In this document: in pieces, positions 23,693 through 36,105 of the stretch
Layout: each line of letters starts with the position of its first letter
Numbering within the stretch: position 1 is the first letter of the stretch
DNA from: Brassica napus
Taxonomy: Eukaryota > Streptophyta > Magnoliopsida > Brassicales > Brassicaceae
NCBI RefSeq assembly: GCF_020379485.1
Contig: NC_063452.1
Coordinates: forward strand, 28,650,770 to 28,714,769
Length of the DNA stretch: 64,000 nucleotides
Reading direction: 5' to 3'
Program-made: the position numbers and the translations under genes
Notes under the pieces: model-generated
Told to the model about the DNA's origin: nothing
The model's input: only the letters and a program-made list of their open reading frames with translations
Database searches by the model: none

Positions 23693-23948
23693 TAAGACCA
23701 TCTCCGATGGTTTGTTCTATTTTTTCCTCTAAAATAGAGTAATCTATAATAGAGTTGGATGTTCCTCAAATGATACTCTATTTTAGAACGAAAAATAGAA
23801 TGATGAACAAAAAGTAAAAAAATTACTCTATATATAAAGTAAAAAATAGGTTATACTATTATAGAGTAGAAAATAGAGTACCATTGGAGCATTTTTACTT
23901 TAAACTCTATTTTAGAAGGGAAAATAGAATAGCGTCGGAGATGTCCTA
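23693..23948. repeat. MITE with 'accatctcc' inverted termini, copy 2
   Basis: It has the same family termini as 7728-7974: AGACCATCTCCGATGG on the left and GTCGGAGATGTCCTA on the right, with interior 'tctattttagaa' palindromes. It lies about 250 bp beyond the phospholipase stop codon. Confidence 0.75.
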
Positions 23949-25800
23949 ATAATATTTAAACTAAACCATATTCTTTTGATTCTATATGATGTGTTAGTTA
24001 AACATGTGGATATACACTAATAATTTAAAAGATCACTAAAATATCATATAAGAAAAGGAGGATTTACAATTTGATTCAAATTGTTTCTATCCATTTAGTA
24101 TTACTCATTATTGCTTCAAAAAATTAAAATTTTAACTTGTGCTAAATTTTATAAAACTATATTGAATTGGTAGTATTTGTATCCCCATCTCCTGCAAATA
24201 TCATCAAGTTCTTTATACAAAAACTACAGATTGTTTTTTTTACAAAAAAAAAAACTACAGATTGTGATGACGTACACAGTATCGAACCTACCTACTTTCA
24301 TCACGTGTATAAACCACAAGTCTTGTGTACTATCGATCGTTTTATTTAAGTTGGGTCCAACAAAATCAAAATGTAATCCGTCGGTCTCTAATTGGTAGAT
24401 AGTACATTCTTAATAATGTTTCAGCATTTTTGGTAATTAAATCTGACGATAGAGGTATGACAAATCGTAATCGGACGGTGACGGAGATTCCAATGTCAAG
24501 GGAGATCGTTAGCTTTAAGAAAAGGACATTGTTTCACTTACTCCAAGAAGTCATTGGAATCCCACCATGCTCTGTCTGATCTGGTAAAACACCTAATTAT
24601 CAATAAAAAAATAAACTTGTCTGTTTCTTTTTAAAATTTAAAGTATTGTTTTTACTGAAACAAATGGGGATTCAACCGGTTCACCATTATGAAACCGCAT
24701 GAACGAATAAAAAATAAACGTAAAAGAATAAAATTGTAGAAATGAAAAAGAATGGTTATTTTATTTCATATTTAACAAAGAATCGTTTTGTTCTTTATTT
24801 CTCTACCAAAAAAAAAATGGTAGGAAATGAAATTTTTTTTTTTATTCTTTATGAATGGTGATATTTTTTAGAAATGTTACGAAATGCATTATTCTTCGCC
24901 GTTCACTGGTCACCATTCATATCCTAAGTATTGTTGTTAAAATTGACAAAAATATAAAGTTATTAAAAAAAATAGAAATTTATACCTAAACACATTTTAT
25001 CATGTCAATTACACTAAGAAAGTGTATTCAAATTTCTAGAAATGATGTTTTTCATTGAGGTTGAACCAACTCTCGTGGACTGCTCTACATTCAGCCAAGC
25101 CACAAAGTATTTGGAAATCCAATATTATTGATTTTTTAAAAAATTGTAGATTTTCAAGTGTTTTTGGTGTTTCTGGAATGTTTTCGTGGAAATTCTTTGT
25201 TAAAAAAATTAAATCATATAATTTCAGATGAGATTCTAGAGCATTTTTAAACTCATACTAAAATTTCAATTTTATCTAAAATCATCTTGAAACTCATTAA
25301 AAATCAACCACATTAGATTCTTCAAATTCTAAACTGAATACACACAAAATACAAATTATACTTGTAAGATACTTTTTATGAGTGATTAGCCTATATTCGT
25401 TCTAACTAAGTGACAAAATATTAAAAAGTAAATAAATAATAAATAATAACATGTGCTAAAAACAGTTACCATTTATTCCATTTTCTTGCTTCGCTGTTAG
25501 AGATGAATTACATCTCTTGTACAAGGCCTATCGAGTAAATAGAACTCAGCCTAATTGATTTGAAGAGGGCATAAATATAGGCCGACTTGGGCAAAAAAAA
25601 GAAACAAGGAGGAGACCTTAGACCAAGAAAAGACATTCACAAACACTGTTTTTCGGCGCAAGAACTATATTTTCACCTTTTCTTGTTCTTGCTGACTTCA
25701 TTAAATTATTTACGATTTCATAGTCTTTTCTTGTAAATGATTTATTGTATTTTTACCTTTTTAACAATCATTTTCATTATATTTATGTTCATTTAGATTG
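23949..25800. other. AT-rich intergenic DNA with a possible MITE
   Basis: No gene is recognised. Bases 24665-24925 are rich in 'gaatgaaa / tttcattc' words and end 'ggtcaccattcat', resembling segments at 8085-8335 and 35155-35605. The rest is low-complexity AT-rich sequence. Confidence 0.35.
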
Positions 25801-27960
25801 TATTTAAGAGTATATATTGCATTTGCATATGAATTTATGTTATTTCAGGTTTTTGAGAGATCATATGCAGTTTTAAGAGGTTCTATCGGTTTTGGAGAGG
25901 ATTAAGCCATAAAGAGTTTAAAAAACAGCTTGGATGAAGGTCTTAAAGATATATTTTGAATCTTATATTTACCCACAATATAGAAAATTGACTTATCTTT
26001 CGGATGGAAGTGGTCTCAATCAATTGAAGCTATATTCTAAGAGCTGTGGCCAAATTACTGAACACATGTCATTTATGCTGCTGCAAAGAATGAATGACAG
26101 CAGATGGAAATCGCGGACTGAACCCGTCCATGGAATCAAGGCAGGACGACTTTTGGAGAAGTGTCTCACCGCGGACCAAGCCCGTCTGTGGTCTACATCC
26201 ATAGTAGTTTTTATCTATTTTCCTTTGGGTTGATTCGGGCTTGTTGGGTTGACCGGAATCATTTTAAGGCCTATAGAAGAGCATTTTAGGGGAAAATAAA
26301 CCATAAGCTACCTAAGCATAGTTGCCCCTTAGTTTTCTCTTAAATTTAGACCTTAAACTTGTGAATCTTACTTTTGTTTAAGATTTTCTTTTGTTTATCT
26401 TGTTTACACCTCTCTTAACTCTTTATTTTGCATCTATTTATCTTGAGTTTGTGTGATTTAACGAATATTAGTGAGTGTAATTTTTAAAGCTTTTGAGTTT
26501 GGTAGATTACAGTGAAAGATGGATGATTTGAGATGCCTAGTTCTAGATTAAGTTTTTTTTGTTGCTTGTTAGATGTTCTTAATGCTAGATTAACCTTGAT
26601 CAAGTTGATTTAGAGCTTAAATAATTTCATGCTCAGAAAGTGTTCGATGAAATATTTGAAGTAACCTAATATTATCCTTTACATGTTTAGCCAATGGAAA
26701 TTGATGCTTAGTGTTTAGTAAACTTGCGATTTTATTCATTCTTGAATGTGTTAGGCTATCAATAGTTGATGTTTGATGCATGATTAGCATATGGATTATT
26801 GTCACGGAGGTGAATTAGTCTATTTGGATGTGATATAGATCTATAAAACTAGTTAGTTATGTTTGGCATCCTTAATTTTAAATTTACCATCTCTAGTAAA
26901 TTGCCTTGCCAAAACCTTGTATTTCTTGTATTTTCGTCAGTTTGACATTTGATTGACTTTCGTTGACTTTTTATTTTGGTAATGTCGATCAAAAACCTTT
27001 TTTCTATTTTCTTAGATTATATTAGTTTGTGTATTATTAATGTTAATAGGTCTCTATTTTCTATGGATTTGATCCTATAGTTTCATTATAACATACAATT
27101 TGATTGTGGTATTGCTTGCATAACATGTTAATTGGTACGTGTGTAAACGCTTAATCAGTAATCTCTTTTGACCAATCAATAAGGGTTTTTCAAATAAATC
27201 TATCAAAATTGTTCATAGATTATGTATGTGTCAGATTCAAGTTAAACAATTGACACCGTCTATGGAGACTTAGAAAGAAACACCAAGTAAGATCAAAGAT
27301 GACTAGAGATAAACCAATGGCACAAGGATTACCCTACAGACAACATATCTTACCACCATGATGAAGGAAATGCTAATCGAAAAGACGCTGCAAACAAAGT
27401 AATTCTGAATCAGCGAGGGGGCAACTCTTTCACACCAATTCACAGCTCAAGGAGCTGATTAAGAAACAAATCTGTAAATCGCTATCCACAAGTCAAGATA
27501 TTACCTTGAAAATACACAAAGTAACAAGTTCAGCTCTGAAAATCAAACATGTCCTTGCTGAAACCCTAAAAACCCCCTTCACAAAGTTAATACCTAACAT
27601 CAAGATTCATCACGCAGACAAGCTAAGAATCATCCTTCTCAGGAGACTCCGATCCTAGCGATCATACAATGCGTTTAACATAGCCATGGGACGAGCACAC
27701 TTCACCGATGAGGAGAGGGATTCTAAATACTTTCAGTTGTGTGTAGAAATTCTCAACGGACCTGCTCTAACCGGGTTCTCCAGGCCCTTTGAAGACTCCT
27801 TTAATAATTTACGCGATCTATCCACCAAATAACTCAAGCAATATTCCATTTTCATCTGACAAGCAGCCTCAACAACCGGCATATGGAAGATGTTTCACAG
27901 TCCAAAGGAAGGGCCAAGGGAATTTTTAGAGAAATTCAAAAAAAGTTTCTAAAGTGCATA
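25800..27960 (+). pseudogene. Decayed Ty3/gypsy LTR retrotransposon remnant (LTR end and gag)
   Basis: A leader motif 'attgacaccgtctatggaga' at about 27251-27270 resembles the sequence beside the 5' LTR of plant gypsy elements. Downstream, frames around 27680-27950 read as a broken Gag with words such as FTDEERD, ILNGPALTGFSRPF and PREFLEKFKKSF, similar to Retrotrans_gag proteins, but stops interrupt it. The preceding 1.4 kb could be the 5' LTR. No pol domain or 3' LTR was found, and the limits are approximate. Confidence 0.5.
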
Positions 27961-27984
27961 TTCCAGACAACACAATAATTGAAT

Positions 27985-28700
27985 AAAATGTCAGTCTATA
28001 GCCGATTAATATCACTTGCCAAATAATCTAACTATATTACAACTAATAATTTAAGGTAATTGTGCAAGTTATAGAAGAGTAATAATGTTTGATCAATTCT
28101 TTTTTTTCTGTATTTATAAACTATATACAATAATGAATGACATTTTTTTATAGATATCTATATAATTATTTTATATTTTTACATACATAGCTATATGCGT
28201 ATATAAAGTATATATTAACTATTAGTGTCTTAGAAAATTCATCCATGCTTTATAAATTAATTATAAATATTTTAAAAATCATTTATAAAATTATTTATCA
28301 CGGTTTACAAAATCACTTATACAAAAAAATTTCATATTAGAACGAAGTCACTTAAGCGACTTTTGCTTACATGTCAATTATTGGTGAAGTCTGAAAATTG
28401 TTATTTGATTGGTCAATGTCTTTTGATTTTAATTTATTTTAAATAGATTTAAAAATAAAATTAAGTCCATAGCCAATTAACCAATTGTTATAGAAAGAGA
28501 AATAATGTTTGATCAATTCTTTTATATATATTTTGTACATAAAGTATACAAATCAATAATAAACTATTAATGTATTATAAAGTCTATACACGCTTTACAA
28601 ATCATTTAGAAATATGTTCAAAAACAATTATAATATTATTTAGAATGGCTTACAAAGTCATTTTATCAAAAATAATTTAAATTATTTATAAAATAAATAT
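27985..28700. repeat. Diverged tandem duplication in AT-rich DNA
   Basis: Two segments, about 27990-28340 and 28460-28690, share ordered words: a 'tctatagccgatta / tccatagccaatta' start, then 'aataatgtttgatcaattctttt', then 'ctttataaa / ctttacaaat' and 'gtttacaaaatca / gcttacaaagtca'. The spacer and the two copies differ by many indels. There is no coding potential. Confidence 0.5.
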
Positions 28701-29904
28701 GGAATATTTGAAGAACAATGAAAAATTTGCAATAGAAATTTTTTATGTATTTAATAGAAAAGTTTATGAAATATGATTATATTATAAAATGTATAATACT
28801 CAACATTTATATGTAAATTTAAGTCAATAAAACAAAAAAATCTAAAATAAACACTAAAAATACATATATATGTTCTTCCAATTTTTCAATTGATTTAATT
28901 TTTTAATTTATATACATTATATTGGTGATTTATACTAATTTTTACGCATTTGTTTACATTTAAAAAACAATTATTAGATTAAATTACGAAGTGGGCTTCT
29001 TGAAGTATCTACTTAATTAGTATACTTCTTCAGAAGTCTCCACATAATAGACTTCTCTTGTGGACAAATGTAGACTTCAAAAAGATATAGTAGTAAAGTA
29101 ACTTTCTGATTTTTTTTTCTTTGGTCATAAGGATAAATGGTAATATTACTAATTGTTTAGGCTAATTTGTATTTGATTAAACATGGAGTATACTTTTGCA
29201 CTTCAACTTAATTTTTTGGTTATAACTCTCCAATTCCAACCATAACACTAAATTTAGTATCTTGGTGTTCAACTTTATTTTCATCTCCAACCATTACACC
29301 AAATTCTACACTAAAACAATACTAATGTTATTAACTTTTTAGTTTTTGGTAATTTAATACATTACATATTTATATTGAATAATTTCATTTATCTCATTTT
29401 GATTTTATATTTATTTATTAAAATTTGGTAATTTTATCTTTTTGCTGTTTATATCCTATTTTTCTTTTAATTAATTTGTATACTTATTTATATTATTTAA
29501 AATATTAGTTGAAATTTAAAATTTATACATTCAAAAATGAAAATAATTTTATTTTGTTAAAATTTGATATAATTGATAATACTCATTTATTTATATTATT
29601 AATTAAAATATAAACACAATAATATTTTACTGTTTTAGTAATGTAGAAATAAAATAAAAATACAATATAGTCTAATATAATATATTTATTTTCAAATATA
29701 GGTTAAAAATAATTAATAAATTAAATCTATCTATAATTAAATGAAAAGTAATAAAATATGTTTAATATTTGATATGATAAATAGTATTACAACAAATTTG
29801 GTATAAATACTATTTACATTACACAAAATTTAGAGGAACAGTATCTTTTTAATGTTTTACCAAATTTACCAAATTTAATTTTTTGATGTTTTATTGGAAT
29901 TGGT
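28700..29904. other. AT-rich intergenic DNA
   Basis: No gene is recognised. Bases 28985-29095 contain inverted 'gacttct / agaagtc' words. Bases 29229-29900 begin and end with 'ccaatt/aattgg' and 'accaaattt' words and may be another MITE, but termini could not be fixed. Confidence 0.3.
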
Positions 29905-29912
29905 CTTATTAG

Positions 29913-30609
29913 CTATGTTACATGGAAACGGAAGCTGGTACGTGGAAGCGGAAGCGTAAAGAAGCGCAGAAGCGAGATTTTTTAAAAAAATTAGGAAGCG
30001 GGTATGTATTGGAAGCGTATATCCATTTATACATATATATACATACATACATATATATATATATATATTAAAATATAAGAAATTTTTTAAAAATCTTGGA
30101 CTAAAATTATATAATTTAAACTTATAATTAAGTATTTATTCATTTATAATAATTTTGAAATGATTTCATATTAAAATTGTGAAAATACACATAAATTAAG
30201 TTTAAAAAAATCATTATATTAATTATTTTTAATACTTCTAAATGATTGACACAATATATTTGAATCTATGCTATATCTTTAGTAAAAACCTCTATGCATA
30301 AAGATACATCATAGTATTAGATTTAATATTTATATATTTTAATTCTCTCTATTTCATTACTATTAAAATTTAGATTTTATATAAATTAAAACTATGAATT
30401 TAATTTTCTATTTATTTATGACATTGTGTTTTTAAGAAAAAGTGGAAGCGTGATTCCAAAATGGAATCGTAAGCTCCCAACGTGTTTTTAAATAGAATAT
30501 TTTAGAAGCGTTTTGGAAGCGAGATTCCGTAAGCTTCCACAAGGTTCCGATTCCGATTCCGGTTCCGAAGTGGGAAGCGTACGTCCGATGAAGCTTCCGT
30601 GCAACCTAG
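29913..30609. mobile_element. Non-autonomous hAT-like element with 8-bp target duplication
   Basis: The termini CTATGTTACATGGAA and TTCCGTGCAACCTAG are imperfect inverted repeats. A perfect 8-bp duplication CTTATTAG flanks them (29905-29912 and 30610-30617). The subterminal parts carry many 'ggaagcg' words on the left and 'cgcttcc / gattccg' words on the right, with an AT-rich centre that includes an AT microsatellite. No transposase frame is present. An 8-bp duplication fits the hAT superfamily. Confidence 0.75.
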
Positions 30610-30617
30610 CTTATTAG

Positions 30618-31878
30618 ATGGTTGGACGACATAGTTGTTTTCACCGAAAACTAATATGAAAGGTTAGAATTTCTTTCATTAAATAATTATTCAATTCTTA
30701 ATCTTATTTATACATTTTTATTTTTAGTTATGCATCTTAGTTAGAATATTTTTCAAATAATTTATTAATAATTGTCAATTGGCTATAAAAAAAAGATAAT
30801 GTTTTACTGAAAGTTCTACCAATCAAGGTTTAAAAATCCATATCTTATGTGCTTCAAGGCTGATCCGGTTACGTTGAACTTGGTCAAACATCCCCTTCAA
30901 TCCATGTGTATTATTTGAATTGAGCGAACCGGTCCTTCATCATAGCAAAATAAAACATTCATCTATTTATAACTTATTTTTTTATATGACTATTTATAAC
31001 TTCTAAAACATTAATGGTTAATATGTATGTAACTATATATCATTCGATTTCAAATGATTAAAAAATATATTTTAATTGTATTAAATTGGACCTACTCTGA
31101 TCGGGCTGCACAAATCAAATCGGTTCAACAAATACCGTATAAGAATCTCTTGGAAAACCGTAACGCTACTCTATCATATGAAAACTAAACGCAATGGCAA
31201 AGTTATATATAAACTTATAACTTTGGCATTGCTATAATAAATTAAGGAAAATGGAAAGGGATAAATAATGAAATAAAAAAGAGAAGCACGAGGGAGGGAG
31301 GTAACTCACGCGGTCTGCGTTGTCCAGATTCCGGAGGAAACAACTCCTGCCCCCCAACCTCTCTCTCTCTCACGCACACATACAAACACACTTTATCTTA
31401 TTTTCCATTTATTTTTCGACACATAAATCTTTATTTTTTTTAATATACAGATAAATCTTAATTGTATATTTCAGATAGCTATTTATTCTTTTTGACGTGT
31501 AATTGTCCCACACGGAGGAAATTTTTTTTTTAATCAATTAATATATAAGGACATATTAGTAATTAATTATCCAGAATTTTAATTTTTGAACACAAAAAAA
31601 AAAGATTTTAAAACACAAGTGTACAAGAGTATTGTGTTTGACCGAAACAAAACATACAACTAATTATTAAATTATTTAGGAAAATAAAAAGAGAAAAATC
31701 CACCTAATATCTCTCCTGGATTTGTTATTAAAAAACAAATTAAGTTTCGTTTCTATTTTCAACCGATTCATATACTATTTCTTTTATAGAGCTTCAAATC
31801 TCTCTCTCTCATTCTCTTCTGCTAAGATCAAACCTTTAGAAGAAGAAGAAGAAGAAGTCCTTTCGTTTTCATTCAACA
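30618..31878 (+). other. HMG-CoA synthase upstream region
   Basis: The distal part is AT-rich. A GC-richer patch with GGGAGGGAGG and 'ctcacgcggtc' lies at about 31285-31370. A CT-rich probable 5' UTR ('ctctctctcattctcttc') runs from about 31800, with a GAA trinucleotide repeat at 31839-31856 just before the start codon. No certain TATA box was identified. Confidence 0.4.
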
Positions 31879-34698
31879 ATGGCGAAGAACGTCGGGATAT
31901 TGGCTATGGACATCTATTTTCCTCCCACATGTGTTCAACAGGTATATTCCCCCCCAAGCTTTTTTTAATGGACAAGAGCTATTGCATTGATACTCTGTTT
32001 CTGTCTGAAAATCTGTTTTCAGCGTCTCGGATAGAGTTGAAAAATTAGACCGAGTTTGTTCTTTGTCTCTGGGTTTTGTAATGTGGCTGAGTTTGGTATT
32101 TAGATGAAGTTTTTTAAAAAAAAAAAAATTTATATAATTAAAATAGGAGAATTCTAATTAAAAAGTCTCAGACTTGAGATCTCTGCTTCTTGGTCTGAGA
32201 TTTGGTGATGATACTTGAGATTGATTTTATTAAAAAAGTGTTTAGTTGATTGAAGTTACCCTTTGATCCTGAGATTTTGTAATTAAGTCTCAGTTGAAAG
32301 AATTTTAAAATCGATTTTTACAACTCTAGTTCTGTTCAATCTCTCTCTTTTTTTCAATTCTTGAGTTCATGTCTGAAACGATGGTGTTTATGATTGATGA
32401 ATTAGATCAATGTTTTGTTGTTACATTAGGAAGCTTTGGAAGCTCATGATGGAGCTAGCAAAGGCAAATACACCATTGGACTTGGCCAAGATTGTTTAGC
32501 TTTCTGCACTGAGCTTGAAGATGTCATCTCAATGAGGTCATTATTAATTATTTTTTTGTTTTGTTTGCATTTAAGTATATTCTCATGCAATTCTATATGT
32601 TGATCTGTGTTCTTGTTTCTTAGTTTCAATGCGGTGACATCTCTTCTAGACAAGTATAAAATTGACCCCAAGCAAATTGGGCGTCTTGAAGTAGGAAGTG
32701 AGACTGTCATTGACAAAAGCAAGTCCATCAAAACCTTCTTGATGCAACTCTTTGAGGTATTATCCTTTGCTCAAGCTTCTTTGTGTAAAAAAGACAGTTA
32801 AAATTTTGCTTTGTTTTGTATTTGTGAATGATCAGAAATGTGGAAACACTGATGTGGAAGGTGTTGACTCGACCAATGCTTGTTATGGTGGAACTGCTGC
32901 TTTGCTAAACTGTGTCAATTGGGTTGAGAGTAACTCCTGGGATGGTCGCTATGGACTTGTCATCTGCACTGACAGTGCGGTATAACATCTGACACATAGA
33001 AAATATAATCTTTCATGGCTAAGAGTCTTTTGCACAAAGCTTTATACATTTTTTGGATGACTTCAGGTTTATGCAGAAGGACCTGCAAGGCCCACAGGAG
33101 GAGCAGCAGCCATTGCTATGTTGATAGGACCTAATGCTCCTATTGTTTTCGAAAGCAAACTGAGAGGAAGCCACATGGCCCATGTCTATGACTTTTACAA
33201 GCCAAATCTTGCTAGCGAGTACCCGGTAAATCTTCAGTGCATAATCTCAAGTGGTTCAAATTCTTGTTTGCGTGGCCGTGGCCGGCCCTCGGATTTTGGA
33301 GGGGGTTGTAGGCGATTTACTAAATATTTCAATAGTAAAATAGTTTTTGGGGGCCAGAGGTCAATGTTTCATTCGGCTTTGCCCAAGACCGGTCCTACAT
33401 GTTTGGTTAATCGTTTTCTCGTGTTCTTGTAGGTTGTTGATGGTAAGCTTTCACAGACTTGCTACCTTATGGCACTTGACTCCTGCTATAAACATATGTG
33501 CAACAAGTAAGTACATTGTGCTTATGAATTGAAAACTCTGTACCTTTCTTTCTTCCTCTTCTGATGTTCTGTGTTGGCTCATTACACTTCTTTGGTTTCT
33601 TACTAGGTTTGAGAAACTGGAGGGCAAAGAGTTCTCCATCAATGATGCAGACTACTTTGTATTCCATTCTCCATACAACAAAGTAATCTCTTAACCCTCC
33701 CAACAACAGTTTTGTTCTTTGCCTGAACCGTCTCTGACCAGTCATCTCTTCTTTGCTGTTGCAGCTTGTACAGAAAAGCTTTGCTCGTCTCTTGTACAAC
33801 GACTTCTTGAGAAACGCAAGGTTCTTGCTCTGGAGTGAAAGATTCTTAAACTTGTTTATATTAATTGAGTTAAACATATCTGTTTCCTCTATTTCAGCTC
33901 CATTGATGAGGCTGCCAAAGAGAAGTTCACTCCTTATTCGTCTTTGCCACTCGACGAGAGTTACCAAAGCCGTGATCTTGAAAAGGTTTTCATCTTTTGT
34001 TTTTTTGTGATACTTGGAAAAAGCAAAACCAGAGTTATTATAGCTTTGTTGTCTTTTGCAGGTGTCACAACAAGTTGCGAAAACGTTTTATGATGCTAAA
34101 GTGCAACCAACGACATTAGTACCAAAAGAAGTTGGTAACATGTACACCGCTTCTCTCTACGCAGCTTTTGCTTCTCTCATCCACAACAAACACAGCGATT
34201 TGGTAAACTAAAGAAAACAAACTTTTCTGAGTCTCTTGAAATTTATTATTTACATTTTGTGTTTTTTTGTATAGGCGGGGAAGAGGGTGGTTATGTTCTC
34301 ATATGGAAGTGGTTCAACCGCAACGATGTTCTCATTGCGTCTCTGCGAAAACCAGTCTCCTTTCAGCCTCTCAAACATTGCATCTGTGATGGACATCGGT
34401 GGTAAACTGAAGGCTAGACATGAGGTTGAACATCCCTTAGCTGAGTTTATATCGGGAATGTTGAATCATTGAAATCTCATCTTGGACTTGTTTTGGTTTG
34501 CAGTATGAACCTGAGAAGTTTGTGGAGACAATGAAGCTGATGGAACATAGGTACGGAGCAAAGGAGTTTGTGACGAGCAAAGAAGGTATCATAGACCTTT
34601 TGGCTCCGGGGACTTATTATCTGAAAGAGGTTGATTCATTGTACCGGAGATTCTATGGCAAGAAAGGAGACGATGGATCCATAGCCAATGGACACTGA
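31879..34698 (+). CDS. MVA1: Cytosolic hydroxymethylglutaryl-CoA synthase, 12 exons
   Basis: Exons: 31879-31941, 32430-32536, 32624-32756, 32836-32979, 33067-33225, 33433-33506, 33607-33682, 33765-33820, 33898-33985, 34062-34202, 34275-34424, 34504-34698. They give 461 residues, exactly the usual plant HMGS length. The enzyme condenses acetyl-CoA with acetoacetyl-CoA to HMG-CoA in the cytosolic mevalonate pathway that supplies sterols. The nucleophile lies in STNACYGG at Cys117, the numbering known for Brassica HMGS. The thiolase-fold motifs FVFHSPYNK and [12 protein letters not shown] are present. There is no transit peptide. The start [15 protein letters not shown] is family-typical. The Arabidopsis counterpart is At4g11820 (MVA1/HMGS). 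Intron 5 contains a possible short hAT MITE. Confidence 0.97.
33280..33402. repeat. Possible short hAT-type MITE in HMGS intron 5
   Basis: GC-rich edges 'ggccggccctcgg' and 'aagaccggtcctac' form a partial inverted repeat around 'ggagggggttg...gggggccag' inside an AT-rich intron. 'GGCCGGCCC' ends are common on short plant hAT MITEs. No target duplication was found, so this remains tentative. Confidence 0.4.
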
Positions 34699-36105
34699 AA
34701 GGCAAAGAAGCATAAACTACTCTAGAAGATGGTCTCTACTCATCACTTTTATGTTACTTTCCTATATTTAAAACGTTTTTATAAAGTTTGTTTTTACTTT
34801 GATCTAGGGACAAAGTTTGTATTCTCTGTTTCTTATTTATTTACTATTGATTTGCTCTCTCAAACGTCTTATATAACTAGACTCCTCTTGGATGATTAAA
34901 GCTAAAATAGTAGAATCGAAATAATTTCACAAATGTAACAACTACTCCAGCGGTTCGGTCAGTTTGGATTTTTCTGGTTGGATGGTTCGGAATTTGGTTA
35001 GATCGAAATCTCGACAAATTGAACCCAAAAAGTTCAGCTTGGTTTTCGGTTAGTTGGGTTTTAAAAATTTTTACCCAACTTAATACTAAAGTTTCTGAAT
35101 TCGGTTTAAGTTGGTTAAAAATTCAAAATAGAAAGTCCAATAAGTTTGGTTATCTGTATTGGTGACCAAGGGAATGAGAAATAACATTCAATTCCTTAGG
35201 GATCCCATAAAAATACACCATTCATGAGGAATTAATTTTTCTTTCTATTCTTGTAAGAAACAACAAGAAATAATGAATTCCTAACATTCCTAAAAAAAAT
35301 TCATCATTCACAAGGAATAATTTTTATTTCTCATTTTCTATCATTCTTTTTTTTTTTGTAGAGAAATAAAGAACAAAGTTATTCTTTATTAAATAAGTTA
35401 TTCTTTATTAAATATGGGATGAAACAACCATTTTTTTTCATTCCTACAATTTTATTCCTCTACGTTCATTTTTTATTCGTTCCTCTTTGTTAAATTATTC
35501 CTCATTATTTTTGAGGAAGAACAATCATTCCCACTCATTCCTTTAATTTTAATCTTCTTCGTTCCTTTTTATTTGTTCCTAGTATTCCTCAAATGGTCAC
35601 GAGTCACACCTTGATTTTGGTTAATTCGCTTAGTTCGGTTCAGAATTTTGGTATAGCTTGGAAGAAAACCACCTAACTGGTCTACAGATTTCTTTTTTAT
35701 CAAGTGTCCGAACAAACCGAACCTCCTAACCTAACTGAACCAAAAATTGAACATTTCGTTTTGATCGGCAGGTGCGGTTGGGTTAATAACCACAGGTCCA
35801 CAGGCCTAGGAACAAACCAAATCACGTCACAAGTCAAAAAGGGCTTTGCCCATGGAAAAGCAGAATAATCAAAAGAAGCAGAGTATAGAAATGAAGTCAC
35901 AACTCACAATCATATAGTAGATAAAGAAATGTTACTAGATAAGTAAATACGAACGGTCTGAAGTACAATCTATATGACCAAACACTAAAGTACACAAAGA
36001 TAAGCATGTCCATAACCACAATACTACAAACCGTCCTTGCAATGCTGCTACAAAGCTCAGAAATCTGGAGTTCTATGCAGAAAAGAGTTGTGAAAGAAAG
36101 AAACA
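34699..36105. other. Region between HMGS and SPX-MFS genes, with nested degenerate repeats
   Basis: After the HMGS 3' UTR, bases 34945-35150 and 35610-35770 are rich in 'cggttt', 'ttggtt' and 'aaccgaacc' words and look like two halves of one degenerate repeat. The half-sites are separated by 35155-35605, which is full of 'ggaatgag / attcctc' words like the possible MITEs at 8085 and 24665. This suggests a MITE nested in an older repeat. The last part, 35830-36105, is probably the 3' UTR of the minus-strand transporter. Confidence 0.4.
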
